From contig NC_060017.1 of the NCBI RefSeq assembly GCF_021134715.1, positions 5,642,001 through 5,706,000 on the forward strand: a stretch of DNA of 64,000 bases, given 5' to 3'. This document shows positions 1-11,489 of the stretch, in pieces. Under the pieces are notes generated by a model. The model saw nothing but the letters and a program-made list of their open reading frames with translations. It made no database searches and had not been told where the DNA came from. The stretch is from Daphnia pulex. Taxonomy: Eukaryota; Arthropoda; Branchiopoda; Diplostraca; Daphniidae. The translations under genes were made by a program, and so were the position numbers. Position 1 is the first letter of the stretch, and every line of letters begins with the position of its first letter.

Positions 1-2892
1 ATTGGCTCCTTTTCGCGAATCCAAGCTTCTTCGTCTTCCACATCGCGGAAGAGTTGTTGAACGCGAAGAGAATCTAAAAGCCGCTGTTTCCGCAAGCCCA
101 TCGGATTTTGCAAGGCATCATAGCGCTCAGTTACACCAGCCTATACAAATAAATTACGAAAAGAGAATAAATTATGTAAAAGATAAGCAATTTGTGTAAA
201 TGTATAGACAATTTACCTGTTTGGTGAGAATACTGTCAACATCAAAGTGTCCAGAGTCGATAAATTGTTGGGCAGCCGATTTAATGGCATCAATACGATC
301 CTGATGAGAAGCCACATCTGCTTCCAATAGCGCATGCTTCTTTTGCAAGTTCTGAACGCTAGTCAAGTCTTTCCCATAATCCTCGCTCAAAAGCTGGCCT
401 TCTACTTCACTTAGCCAGATCTCCAAATCTTCAACACCTCGGTTGAATTGCTGCTGTTGGGAGGCCTGGGCCAGTCTAGTTCCCTTGCGTTCGGTGGCAG
501 CTAGAAGGGTTTCCCACAAACGAACAATTTCTTCCAGACGAGCATGAATCCTATCAGTTGCCCAATGATTGCCTTCAATCAATTCTCGACCCACAGCATC
601 AAGTTCTTCAATGCGACTCTTGTTTGCAGTCAATTCTTGCTCAAAAGTCTGGTGTTTCTGGACTTTGCCGTTCAAGTTAGTAGGGTCTAGGTAGCTGTCA
701 TCAGTGGCAAATTTCAGTTTCTCGTTAATCCAGCCTTTGGTTTCATCACAATCTCTTTCAAATTGCTGCAAACGGAAAGAATCCTCTAGCAATACGCGAC
801 GTTGGCTGGACTTTTCAAGCAAAGCTCCGCGGCGATCTAATAAAAGCGCACGACGCTGGGCAACGTCCTCAGCAGCATAATGTTGGCCTGTTAATGGAAA
901 ATTATAAGCAACCATGCTGATGTTATAAATTATTCAAATCTTGAAAATACCTTCGATCAGTTTTGAAGCAAATTCGTCCAAAGCTTTAATTTTCTCTTCT
1001 TGCGCCGCCAATGATTTCTCAAAGTCTTCGTGTTTCTTGATTAGCGCTTCGACAGAATCTAGAGAATCACCCAAATCTTCGTTCGACAGGAAAGCCTCTT
1101 GTTTAGCCATCCAAGTATCAGCTTGCTCCGTATCGCTTTAAATTAAAGGGAAATTGGAATAGAAGCATAAAAAAGGTATCTTTTGGTAGAGCTTACCGAT
1201 AAAAAAGTTGAAGATCCATGCACTGTTCGTACAAAATCCGTCGCTCTTCCCATAAAGTCAACAAATTTTGTTTCTCGTTGGACAAGGTAATCAGCTTTTC
1301 GTTGACTTCCGACGCAGCCCAATGTTCTTTTTCTACTAAGACCTGGCCAGCGTCAGCTGTAGCTCGGAAGCTATCTTCCCTTGCATCAATTTCGCCCTAC
1401 TCAAACAATTGTAAAATAAACTTGATGGCTATGCAACTTTACTGACGAACAAAATAAACCATACCCTATGTTCTTGATGACGTTCCAGCAAGGCCTCAGC
1501 GCCTGCAACATCTTTAGCTAATTCATCAGCAGCGATAATGGCTTTCATGTCATGAATCCATGAGACTAAGTCACGGAAGTCTGACAAGAAGCGGTGCAGG
1601 AAGTAAGAATCATCCAAACGACGTTTGCGTTCCTATTTATAAAAGGATCAAACTCAATATAGTAGTCATATTGAAGCAATTTGGCGCATGTTTAGATTAC
1701 CTTAGCTTTACCAGTTAACCTCTCCCAATTGTTTTCAATCTCTTGATGCTTGGCTTTGATTTGATCTGCATGATCGGGATGAATGCCGCATAAACGAGCA
1801 GCTTCTTGGCCTAAAGTCATCACTTTATCTTCCAAAGCTGCTAGATCACGCTCAACACCCTCATGCTTCCGCTGCAGTGTCTGAACACTAGCTAAATCGC
1901 GACCGAAATCGTCCGATGACAATACGACATCTTTTTCGGTGATCCAGGCAACTGTTTCATCAGCATCACGATTAAAACGCTGGATTTCGTGAGCGCCAAA
2001 AAGTTTTTCTTGACGATTCAATGCCAAAAGTCTCAATCGCTGCCACGATTCTTTAAGTTCCTGTAAATAAACAGAATAAAGATTCGATTAATTTGAATTC
2101 ATTAAACAAGTAAGTGATTTTAAATACCTCCTTGCGACGGTTAATAGTATCAACTTCGGGATGGCCGTCTTTGACCAAACGATCAGCAAGTTCCAAGACC
2201 TCGGTAACTCTAAATTCTTGCGCTGCCATATCTTTCTGGAATTCGTCAAATTTACGTTGCAATACTTCAACGTGCTCTAAATCTGACCCAAACTCATCAG
2301 ATGAAACAAAAGCCTCCTAAAAAAGAAACATTTATCAAATCTAAATTCTTAACGAAAACTAGAGTAATGAGCGAACCTTGTCATTAATCCAGAACATAAC
2401 TTCATCACACTGACGCAAAAACTGCACCAGGACGAGAGCTTGTTGCAATTTCATGCCCTTGTCAGCCAGACGGGATAGAAGCAATTCCCATAAACGATGA
2501 AGCTCTTCCAAACGTTTTTGAATTACGTCCGCTGAAAAATGGCCTTCATTTATCATTTCAAGTCCAATATTGTCAAGACTGACAATAGCATTGCTGTGTG
2601 CAGCAACCTCAGCCTCAAATGCTTGATGTTTCTGAATTTTGGCTTGAAGATTGGTAGGATCCCTGTAACTTTCATCTGAGGCAGCTTGAAGCTTCTCAAA
2701 AATCCAAGATTCCAATTCATCAGCATCTCGCTTGAAGTATTGGAAACGACGAGAGTCTTCCAACTTGTCACGCTTGGCTCTAGCATCTGATTTAAATTGA
2801 GAGTAGCGAGACAAGACTTGATCTCGTCTCTCTTGGATATCTTCAGCTGTCTCAAGAATCCTCACTTCTTTCGGAGCTATGGTCTGCTCCAT
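1..2892 (-). CDS. alpha-spectrin, N-terminal part (partial, 5' end of gene)
   Basis: Alpha subunit of the spectrin heterotetramer that crosslinks actin under the plasma membrane. Eight coding exons read from splice sites: 2892-2377, 2316-2128, 2060-1701, 1632-1465, 1396-1197, 1135-951, 887-217 and 140-beyond 1, with all junctions in frame, giving about 809 residues of a family usually near 2,400. The product starts [10 protein letters not shown] and then shows the short N-terminal helix (around [13 protein letters not shown]) that pairs with beta-spectrin to form tetramers. After it comes a series of roughly 106-residue triple-helix spectrin repeats, marked by recurring Trp motifs ([40 protein letters not shown]) and Leu/Glu-rich helices. 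The ATG at 2892 lies 16 bases inside an exon whose acceptor is at 2909-2910. A noncoding first exon probably ends at a GTGAGT donor (exon end 3294). SH3, EF-hand and later repeats lie outside the window. Confidence 0.95.
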
Positions 2893-3293
2893 GTTGCTGG
2901 TAGACTTTCTGAAATAAAAAATAATAATTACATTGTAGCACTGTCATATGTGAAAGTGATAAGAACTAGCACAAGACACTTTGGTTATCTCCACAGCTAT
3001 TCAGATAAGATAAGTTTAAATCAAAAGGAAAAAAAAGCAGTACTTTTATCAATTCAAATTGTTCATATGAAATTCCTTGAGCCTTGAGAATTTAAATTAA
3101 CGAACATCTTTTAAAATAACATATCCGGTTGTGGTATGGGTGGGGCAGGGAACGATCAAACAAAACGCCAGCCCGAGTAATTGTTGTTACTGTGGGCATG
3201 TAAATGCAGCTGTTTTTAGTGAAAATAGAGTTCTACAACTTCGGGATTCAATTCAGATGATACACAACTTCTTACTTATTACTTCAAACTCAC

Positions 3294-3430
3294 CTTCAGT
3301 TAAAGTTTAGTATTCCTAATACACTTTTTTGGCGTTCCCCGGTCAAGAATAACACTGTTAGAAGCGTTCGTTCACAACTTCAACTGCAGACAACTGCTTG
3401 TAACCACACCTACAACAAAATGGCCGAAGG
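3294..3430 (-). other. probable noncoding first exon of alpha-spectrin (5' UTR)
   Basis: A good donor (GTGAGTTTG on the minus strand) ends an exon at 3294. The matching acceptor (tttatttcag) lies just before the spectrin start exon at 2908. The upstream limit is not visible and the right boundary given is approximate. No convincing TATA box was seen. Confidence 0.4.
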
Positions 3431-4724
3431 CTACAGAAATGAGGGGGGGAGAGAGCTGACTTGCGCAGAGATGACTTGCGTTGATTACTTCATATCCTTA
3501 TCGCAAAATATGTTTAAAATGTTGGGTGATTGAAATAAAACAATGATTTTTCCATACTTATTATCAAACAGTAGAGTTCACAAGTATTTATGATTATAAT
3601 TTTAAAAATGTATTTCATTTTCTCAAAAGCGCACTCTATTGGTGCATACTTGTCTGATGTGGTGGAATGCGTCAACAGCTAAAAATAAACCATGATTGTG
3701 CTTATTTTAGTACAGATTTTATGCTCGTCCGTCTTGTTTTTGACATCACTCTCATGGCGACTCTCAAACTTTGGATGTCGGCTTTAACAAGACAAAAAGT
3801 CAAATAAATTGTTTTAAATATGTTTAATTATTACTCCATATGAAAATTAATTTTAAAGAGTTGGACAGTTCACACGATACTTCGAAAATTAAATATAAAA
3901 TCCACTAGGATTATTTTAGCCGGAGAAATTTCCCGACTCCATGTAAAACAAAAATCGAAGAAAAGTACACAGTGCTAGTGATACTAGCGGATAATCACAA
4001 CGACGCAAACACGACTATATAGAATTAAAATATAATATGGCTTCATGACTGCATCGCTGGAATGGCGATTATTACACCCTCTATATGCCGGTCGATGCCG
4101 GGTCCCATCTTATCCCGACTTCCTACTTAAAGACACTTCCACATTAACGTCTCTTCCGGCCATTCGCCTATACCCGCCATACCATATAGTTATTAGTTAA
4201 CGTCTCCGCCAGCATAAGGGAACATCATTCAAGCACTAGGCTAAATATTTTGATAAAGTTGAGGTAATTTTATTCAAAAAGAAAGTTTAATAACAACTAA
4301 CAAGCAACTGCCTTTTTGAATAACTTTTACAAATTACAAATTTTTCCACAAGTATACTTTTCCATATTAGTTCTTACTGCAAAAACTTAAGTATCGTCAC
4401 AGTGACGATATTTTGATCTGTGCTCTTTAGGGAACAAGCTGGATCCCAAGATCTAAATATTCCCATTGAAAATGCAAGGTCAATGACCATTTTCTGACCT
4501 TCTGTCTATGCATTCGTCAAACTAAACCTCGGAGGACGAATAGTTAGTTCTTGTCTTCTGGTTCCCAGCCTAACTTCTGGTAGGAGGCGCAAAGAGGACC
4601 TTAATATCGAAATCTTGCGGTCTTTCCTTTGACCTTAACCATACATCTTTTTCATTTGTATGACCTTGCTTTTCCCTATAAATGACTTGCGATGCACACA
4701 CACATTGCCAGTCTACATTCTGTA

Positions 4725-4764
4725 GTTCATCGAGTAGCCAGATAAAGTAGACTACTCGATGAAC
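4725..4764. repeat. perfect 13-bp inverted repeat with 14-base loop
   Basis: Left arm GTTCATCGAGTAG at 4725-4737 and right arm CTACTCGATGAAC at 4752-4764 are exact reverse complements separated by 14 bases. It would fold into a stable stem-loop in RNA or single-stranded DNA. No gene or known element is attached to it. Confidence 0.8.
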
Positions 4765-5307
4765 AACAGAAAAGGGCCACGACAAGTAATTTCTATCTAT
4801 TTGTGTATGAATAAGATGAAATTACTCGTTTCGAATGATTTTACTGATGTGGTTTTTATCCAAGTTTTAAGCTACGTTATACATAGCGTCTGGGCTACCG
4901 CATTAGAACAACAGGATTACCACGATACTTTTTTTTTTCACTGAGAGAGGAAGTATCGTTGTAATTTTAAATCATGTTCTTTTTTTAAATTCAAATCCAT
5001 CAGCTATAGTTCAAATTTTAAAAGGATATGGAAAAAGTCTTTCAACTTCCCGTACGATCAAACCCGATTCGGTAATGAAAAAATGGCACAGAGACATAAC
5101 TAGTCCTATAAGAAGTAATCTGGACATATTAAGCGCCATAGTTTGGCAAATAGGTGAACATTCGACCTTTTTCTGTCTGAATCGATGGGCAATCGGCCCA
5201 ACGAAAGGGAGGGTTACATTATAGTAATCAAATGACACAGAGACATCACTAGTCCAAGACTAGCGAGACGACTAGTAGACTAAAACTTTTCAAAGTTTGG
5301 TGAAAAG

Positions 5308-6060
5308 TTAATTCAAATTTCCTTTCCTCACGTTATCAACACTGACACACAGTCCTTGAATTCCAGCATTCGCGGCTTGAAAGAACAGAAAAATTAAGTT
5401 AAGGGTTAGTTTTCAAGAACCATTTGAATTCCTTTCTTTGTAACAAAGGTGTCAGTCACAAAGTAGGTAGTTGTCTTGATCTAAATTATCAACACTGACA
5501 CACAGCCCTTGAATTCCAGCATTTTGCTCGAAAGCAAAGGAAAATTAAGATAATTGGGGGTGGGCGGGATGGGCGTAAATCACAAACGGGAAAAGGTCAA
5601 TCGAGGAATAACTATATACAAGTGTATTAACTCGTATGGGATACAGTCAAGCATCCATTTACAATTTTTATTAACAAATCAAGGTAAATTTTCAAGTGCC
5701 ATTTGAATTCCTTTTTTTGTCACTGATCGAAGTGATGCCATAGAAACTCTTTGATTTTCTGCCTCCAAATGATCAACACTGACACACAATCCTTGCAAGG
5801 ATTCATGCTGCTCATCAATTTTCAGATAAAAAACAAATCAAGGTTAATTTACAAGTGCCATTTGAATTCCTTTCTTTGTCACTGAGGTGGCAAAGAAAGC
5901 ACTTGATTTTCAGTCTACAAATGATCAAATCCAAATTTCAGAATTTGTTATAAAAATGCCATTTGAATTCCTTTCTTTGTTACAAAGAAGAAATCAAAAA
6001 TTAGTTTATCTGCTGGTTCTAGATTATGAACATTGACACACAATCCTTGAATTCCAGCAT
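5308..6060. repeat. cluster of two alternating degenerate repeat motifs
   Basis: Motif 1, around ATTTGAATTCCTTTCTTTGT, occurs near 5421, 5700, 5860 and 5960, with a weaker copy near 5308. Motif 2, around AACACTGACACACAGTCCTT followed by GAATTCCAGCAT, occurs near 5335, 5488, 5772 and 6028. The motifs alternate, which suggests an old tandem array of about 150-250 bp units that has diverged. Confidence 0.75.
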
Positions 6061-7420
6061 CAAACGTTAAACGGAGAGTAAGAGCAAAGCAGGGGGAAAG
6101 GTGGGGGTTGAACGGCATAAGAAGGGTTCAATTGAAATCCGTATGCAAACGGAAGGTCTTGCACATCGAAGGATTCCTCGTTAAGAGGATTATTAGCAGC
6201 TTTTTGCCGCTAAAAGCAGTTCTTTTTGAAAGCGCACAGATTGGGGCTGCGCAGGGAAAAGCGATAGAAAAATTGAGAGGCCGGCAGATGGCGGACATCA
6301 CCTGTTCCACACGCAACAACAAAAATAACAACTTTATATTGTAAAGGTCCGTCCGTCTGCCAGCCTATCAGGCGAAAGGGTCGGTTTAATTTTGGGGATC
6401 GCCCCTGTATCTTGAGGTGAGGCTGTATCTATTTTAATTCATTCTCCTTCTTGCGCCGCCGTGGCTCCTAACTGCTGGTCCCCAAACTCTTGCGTAATTA
6501 CCAATTCGTTGGTTGGTTTATTTTCTCGAAGGGTGGAAAAAGGCCTTCGGAAACTTTTGGATACGCGTCGAAGGAAGATAAAAGGGGGTTTTTTATGCTC
6601 GCTAGTAAAAGGTGTCGACTTCATTGTATAGAATACATAAAGAAAAAATAAATTCTGACTAAAAGGTTGAGTGGTGGCGTTGATTGGGAAACGTGGTAGC
6701 GTGATCCGGTCGATGGATCCTTACAATATATAACAAACGGAGAGAATATATAACAGTGCAAGGATTTGGCTGTCAGTGGTGGGACTTCTTGGTGGCCCGT
6801 TATCTATACAGGCGGTGGGACAGGAGCAGCCTCATGTACCGGAAAAGGATGTCGCGCTGATTACTCGGAGAAAATGAGAGTAGGCCTATAGTTTGTCTGG
6901 CGCACTAAATACTCGAATAATTTGACTGGTATTTCTATTTCAGGACGCGTGATTAGAAGGGCCCGGAGTTTCTCTAATACTTGATCAACTCACACAACAT
7001 CCAGCAGTCCCAGTAAATGAATTTTACTCTCTAACGCAAGTTTTTGAAGAAACATATGTTTAACCACCCACACATCAGGCTCTGTCAACGAGTGTCTAGG
7101 CCTACTTGGAATATCTATAGCGCTGTCCACCCAATGACTACCAGTCAGAAAAATCGGGACGGTCAGGTGTCGTGATTTTCATATAGCCTACTATGTCAAT
7201 GCTCTGTGTGATTACAATTATTGTAAAGAAAAGAAATATTTGTGTATTTATGCTTTTACAAAAAAATTATGTATTTATTCGCGTCTCACAGATTACTTTA
7301 ACATGCATATAATGAAAATAAAAACTGTTGAAAATAAAGATCATTATGACATGTGTTATATTTGTAGGAATTTAGGACACATTCGTGCTGTGTTTTTCTG
7401 ATGAATTGAGATGAATTAAT

Positions 7421-7935
7421 TCAGTATGAACCGTAAGATTTGGGGTAGGCGTACGGCGTTTGGTGATATCCTTTGTTATAATTATTTCCCTCATTATAAT
7501 TGTTGTAAGACTTGCCATAAGTGTCATAAGGTCCCTGTATATAACTCAGAAATAATATAAATAATCAAATATTGTAGCATAGAAAAATATGCGCATTACC
7601 GGATGTCCAAAGTATGAACCGTAAATGTATGTGTCGTAACCAGATCCAAAATGCGGTGCATATGCTGGCTCAAAACCTATACCATAGGCAATATCAACAT
7701 AATTTATAAATAATAATGTTTTAAATTGAATTTATATAAACTCTTACCCCCGTAGCTGTTTCCGTAACCCCCATAAGACGATGGGTAAGCCGAACACAGC
7801 GCAATCACGACTCCAAGGAATAAGCTGATTGCCTGTACACAAAAATAACATCCAGCAGTTAGGCGTATAATCCAGCATGTGAGTAAAACTGAAATGGAAT
7901 CTATTCTATTAAAGACCTACAATAAATTTGCTCAT
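7421..7935 (-). CDS. small secreted Gly/Tyr-rich peptide, paralogue A
   Basis: Function unknown. Four exons with consistent splice sites and phases: 7935-7921 (15 nt), 7832-7748, 7676-7600, 7534-7421, giving 96 residues. The N-terminus (MSKFI, then AISLFLGVVIALCSA) is a clear signal peptide with likely cleavage after CSA. The mature part is rich in Gly, Tyr, Asn and Ser, has no Cys, and contains FGSGYDTYIYGSYFGHPG, the block shared with the paralogues at 14495-15072 and 16518-17031. It ends PYAYPKSYGSY. All three share a 15-nt first coding exon and a TATA box about 90 bp before the ATG. Composition resembles secreted glycine/tyrosine-rich cuticular or antimicrobial peptides of other ecdysozoans, but that is only compositional. 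Confidence 0.8.
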
Positions 7936-8023
7936 TCTTGACGATGAAAAAGGAAGAAAAACTGAGTTGTGTCTGGTTCACGATGCTGGAGGAAAGTGCG
8001 TACCAAGAGCAACAAGTGAGCTC

Positions 8024-8035
8024 CTTTTTATATCC
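8024..8035 (-). promoter_or_regulatory. TATA box of Gly/Tyr-rich peptide gene A
   Basis: GGATATAAAAAG on the minus strand, about 90 bp upstream of the ATG at 7935. The spacing leaves room for a 55-60 base 5' UTR. The same arrangement is seen at the two paralogues. Confidence 0.65.
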
Positions 8036-9282
8036 GCTGAGAATCTTATTAAAGCCCAACTTTCCTTTTCGGAAGAAACTGTCTTATTCACGCGCCCGTG
8101 GTCTATAGGCATTGCAACTTACATGTTGAGTTTTTCTTTTTCGTTGGTCCAGTGTTACGTATTAGACAATTGTAGGTAGATCTTTACGGTCCTCTACCAG
8201 CTCTTTTCGGACTATGACTCTCACGAATCGTTTTTCTCTAATGGCTTATAGCTCGAGGGTATATGTGTTATGGGTAATGGGTAATAACAGATACGTGTGT
8301 TATTAAAGGATTACACCAGCTGTTGTATATACACATTTTCCCTTTCGGGTGTTATGAAAGTTCTCGTTTAATAAGGAAATCATCATCAAAGACACTCGCA
8401 AAGACACAAACAGACTGATGAGACAAACCGATAAGCTCAACTTACATAGATTGCGTGTTGTTGTGAAGCAATCGCACTCCTCGAAATAGAACAGCCAATA
8501 TCCTTCACCCCAAAAATCGGTTTCGATTTCCACACGCTTGATTGACCAACCTAACAATGCGACACAATTGTACCATAGAAATACGACCATGGAACACATG
8601 CTGCTGTGAAATAAAATTCTCAACCTTTCTTGTAGTAATATACTTTTATTTTATGTAATTTAAACAATTAGGCCTATGTATAAAGGGTCGAGGACGACGA
8701 GGATCGAAAAATTTCTTGAAAAATTATTTTGTCCACGTAAAATACTGTGTAGGCCTACTCACTATTTATATCAAAATCAGTTGAAACAACAAAATTGCCA
8801 ACCGAATACGAAAAAAGTTCATCGGGTGTAACCTTAAATTAGCCTTAACATATCCTAGATGAACCAACTTGTTTTAGCCTTCACAATTTTCTTCTGCATG
8901 GAAATACGGTATAAAAAAATCTTGTTCAGCCGCGGTGCCTCTTGAAATCGGGTGCGTTGATCGGAGATGTTCATACGCAACAAGACGAAGAGAAAGTCTG
9001 GTAAATTTCACCCTTTCTCACTTGTCAGTTGACAAAAATATCAAAAGAAAGCAACGAAATTAATTCCTAAGTTTCTATTTCTTGAGCCAAAAAATGTTGA
9101 TACATTTGTCATAATAAAAATAACTATCAGAAACCGTCAGACACAGCAAAAACGCTTTCAACAATTTCGTTTTTATACTCAGAAATAACATAGCAAGTTA
9201 TAATAGCAGTGGAGTATTAACAATAAAAAAAATATAGCATATAACACGACGCTCCTTTCAAGATAAAACTGATGATGAGCCA
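8036..9282. other. intergenic, nothing recognised
   Basis: AT-rich sequence between two minus-strand secreted-peptide genes. The open frames here, such as 8303-8623, are not supported by splice context or family features. Confidence 0.5.
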
Positions 9283-9627
9283 TCAAACACGGTAAAATCG
9301 CTTGTGCGACTTGACCATTTTGCGGGCTGCTGGGCTCTGGGCAATAAATTCGTGAATGGTACCAACTTGAGATTCTGGAGACACACCAAATTTGTTGTAG
9401 TTTGATTCAAAACGATCAACATGTGGACTATTTTGGATGTCGAAGGGCTCCCACTTATCGACGTAAGCCTCTTGTTGACTATTTACCGGCGTTGTCGAAT
9501 ACACCATTAGGAAGATCAACGCAACGGAGACAAAAAACTAGACAAAGTAAGAAAATCTCAGTATAAATATCGAAATGCTGTGAATTTATAGTAGAATTAT
9601 ATTTACGTAAATCTGACGGATGTTCAT
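9283..9627 (-). CDS. small secreted peptide, unknown family
   Basis: Two exons: 9627-9607 (MNIRQIY) and 9537-9283, giving 91 residues. The start lies in the short first exon, and the acceptor (tttgtctag) joins in phase 0. The N-terminus continues with a strongly hydrophobic stretch (FFVSVALIFLMVYS), a good signal peptide, followed by a polar, Cys-free mature chain. Features include QQEAYVDKWEPFDIQNSP and a basic C-terminus KSHKRFYRV with a dibasic Lys-Arg that could be a convertase site. It does not share the GSGYD block of the neighbouring Gly/Tyr-rich genes. A TATA-like element lies 60-70 bp upstream of the ATG. A peptide precursor or a cuticle-associated protein are both possible; I do not recognise the family. 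Confidence 0.7.
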
Positions 9628-9687
9628 CTTAGAAGCTGTTGTGAGTTTAAAGATGCGCGAATGAATGAGACTGGCCGTGTTATACAG

Positions 9688-9699
9688 CTATATAAGGCC
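9688..9699 (-). promoter_or_regulatory. TATA box of the 9283-9627 gene
   Basis: CCTTATATAGCT on the minus strand, 61-72 bases upstream of the ATG at 9627. This is the right spacing for a short 5' UTR. Confidence 0.55.
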
Positions 9700-11489
9700 G
9701 CTACCTATGAAGCTGGTTCCAATGATGTTCCACTTACTTATTCTTAAAGAGGTCTTTAGGTGAGACGTGGCAACTTGTATAACTCATCCTCAATCTAGAT
9801 TGTTGAAAGAAGTGAACCGTACGCCTTGTAAGTGGACAGTACCCTATTCAGGTTAACGGAACACTTTATGCAAACGGGAGGCATAACCGCTCTCTGTGTT
9901 ATAACATATAATCATCGACGCTATATGTTTAGTCGGCATTTCCGTAAAAAAAACAGCCAAACTGTCGACTCCATTTGCATCTGCTGTGTGTCCGTCTCGA
10001 AAGAACTACCACGAAAATTAATTAAAAATGCTTTTAAACCACATAAAGCTACACGGTACAGTTACCACATGTCGTTCAATTTTTGCGATTTTTGTTTAAT
10101 ACAAAAAGTATTACATAATGTATGTTTATAGGCTACTACAATTAATTGGTTAGTCCGGACAAAACAGTAAATGTAGTGTACTTTCCCAAACCAAGAAAAA
10201 CATTTAACGGAATGTTGTGAACGTTACCAATGAACTAGAAATGTATAGGCTTATGCAGAGCAAACAATTTTATAGGGCTATATAACAGCTGATGATGTCA
10301 TTCATCAATATTCGCGACCTTGCGTCTTATCATCGCTAATTATTACATTTTATAAACAACCTGGACTTGGTTAAATCAATCTAGCACCAATCAGCATGAA
10401 TCAGCAATCCGCAACATGTTTTGATGTTTTTGATAACGTAAATTTCCCATAGCCTCCCAATTCAGCGGTCAGCAATTCAACACAAACTGTTACAAAACAC
10501 AGAATTCTACAATACTAGTTTAAAGTAATCTGTATAGCTGAACCGCGGCTGAAACATGAGAATCTAAGAGCCCTCTGTGGTAGCTAGACCATGCAATGTG
10601 ATTACTTTGGATTGGAAAACTAGCCAGAGGAAAACAAACAACCATTTGGCAAAATCGTTGGTGGAAAAAGAAATATATTTCAAAAAGAAGAAAATCGCTC
10701 ACTTTCATTTTTTTAACCGATGTAATTTAGCCTCCAGGGATAGTAAATTTTATATTTATGAGTGTAAACCAGTGGACTGTGAAGAAGTTAAGAAAAAAAT
10801 CAGAGTCGCTGATGCGAGAGTGAAAAACAGACGATCAAAATTATTTGAAAGTGTCACCTTGTCCTATTTAGAGGTATACAAATTGTAGTATTTTTCAGTG
10901 AGGGAATATTTCATACTACTCTGGTCAATACTCTAAATATAGTCATAAACAAAACACAGTGCATGACTGCATGTCAAGTAAAACTTTTAAAATATAGTAG
11001 TATTTCTACTCACAGGTTGTGAAATTTTGCTTGGTATACGTAGAAGAAAGTTAAATGAGAAAAAACGGTTCAATACCAATGTCACGAATCACTAAGCGAG
11101 TCTAATATTTTCAAAGTGCGATCAGGTGTGATCACCCGCTACTCCCGAGGATTTACATTCATTTACAGGGATTCAACCGTTCCAGCTGGTTCCAGCGTCA
11201 CTCTCCATTGCCTGCGTCAGGTGCGTCTACCCCCAATGCCCAATCCAATCAAGCGTTATTTATAAAATATCACAAAATAATTAGTACATTGCTTTATTAT
11301 ATTTCAATTTAGAAACTATAGTTTTTGTTAACACTCTAGTGTTGTTTCCAAATTTCAATAATTAATTCCGGAGAAGAAGCATTCTGCTCGCCTTTTCCTC
11401 TGATTAGTAACACCCGTCCTAAGGATTGTTGCAGGGACCGGCTGCAGTAGACTGGTGGTTCCCATTTCGTAGGTAAACAAAAGCGAGAA
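9700..11489. other. intergenic, nothing recognised
   Basis: AT-rich. A plus-strand open frame at 10577-10888 is Lys-rich, with no domain or splice support, and is not called. Confidence 0.5.

Larger units (their letters stand above)
3431..7420. other. intergenic stretch with no supported gene
   Basis: No frame here reads as a recognisable protein. The content is AT-rich sequence, a perfect hairpin at 4725-4764, a duplicated short motif at 5085-5106 and 5233-5255, and a cluster of degenerate repeats at 5308-6060. Between 6.1 and 7.4 kb nothing clear was seen except TTTATT at 7274-7279, the likely poly(A) signal of the minus-strand gene that stops at 7421. Confidence 0.6.

Noticed and set aside
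8303-8623. 106-codon minus-strand ORF with hydrophobic and Cys content
   Set aside because: No signal-peptide layout, no splice sites and no TATA box, unlike the genuine small genes nearby.
10577-10888. 103-codon plus-strand ORF
   Set aside because: Lys-rich composition from A-rich DNA and no recognisable family or gene structure.
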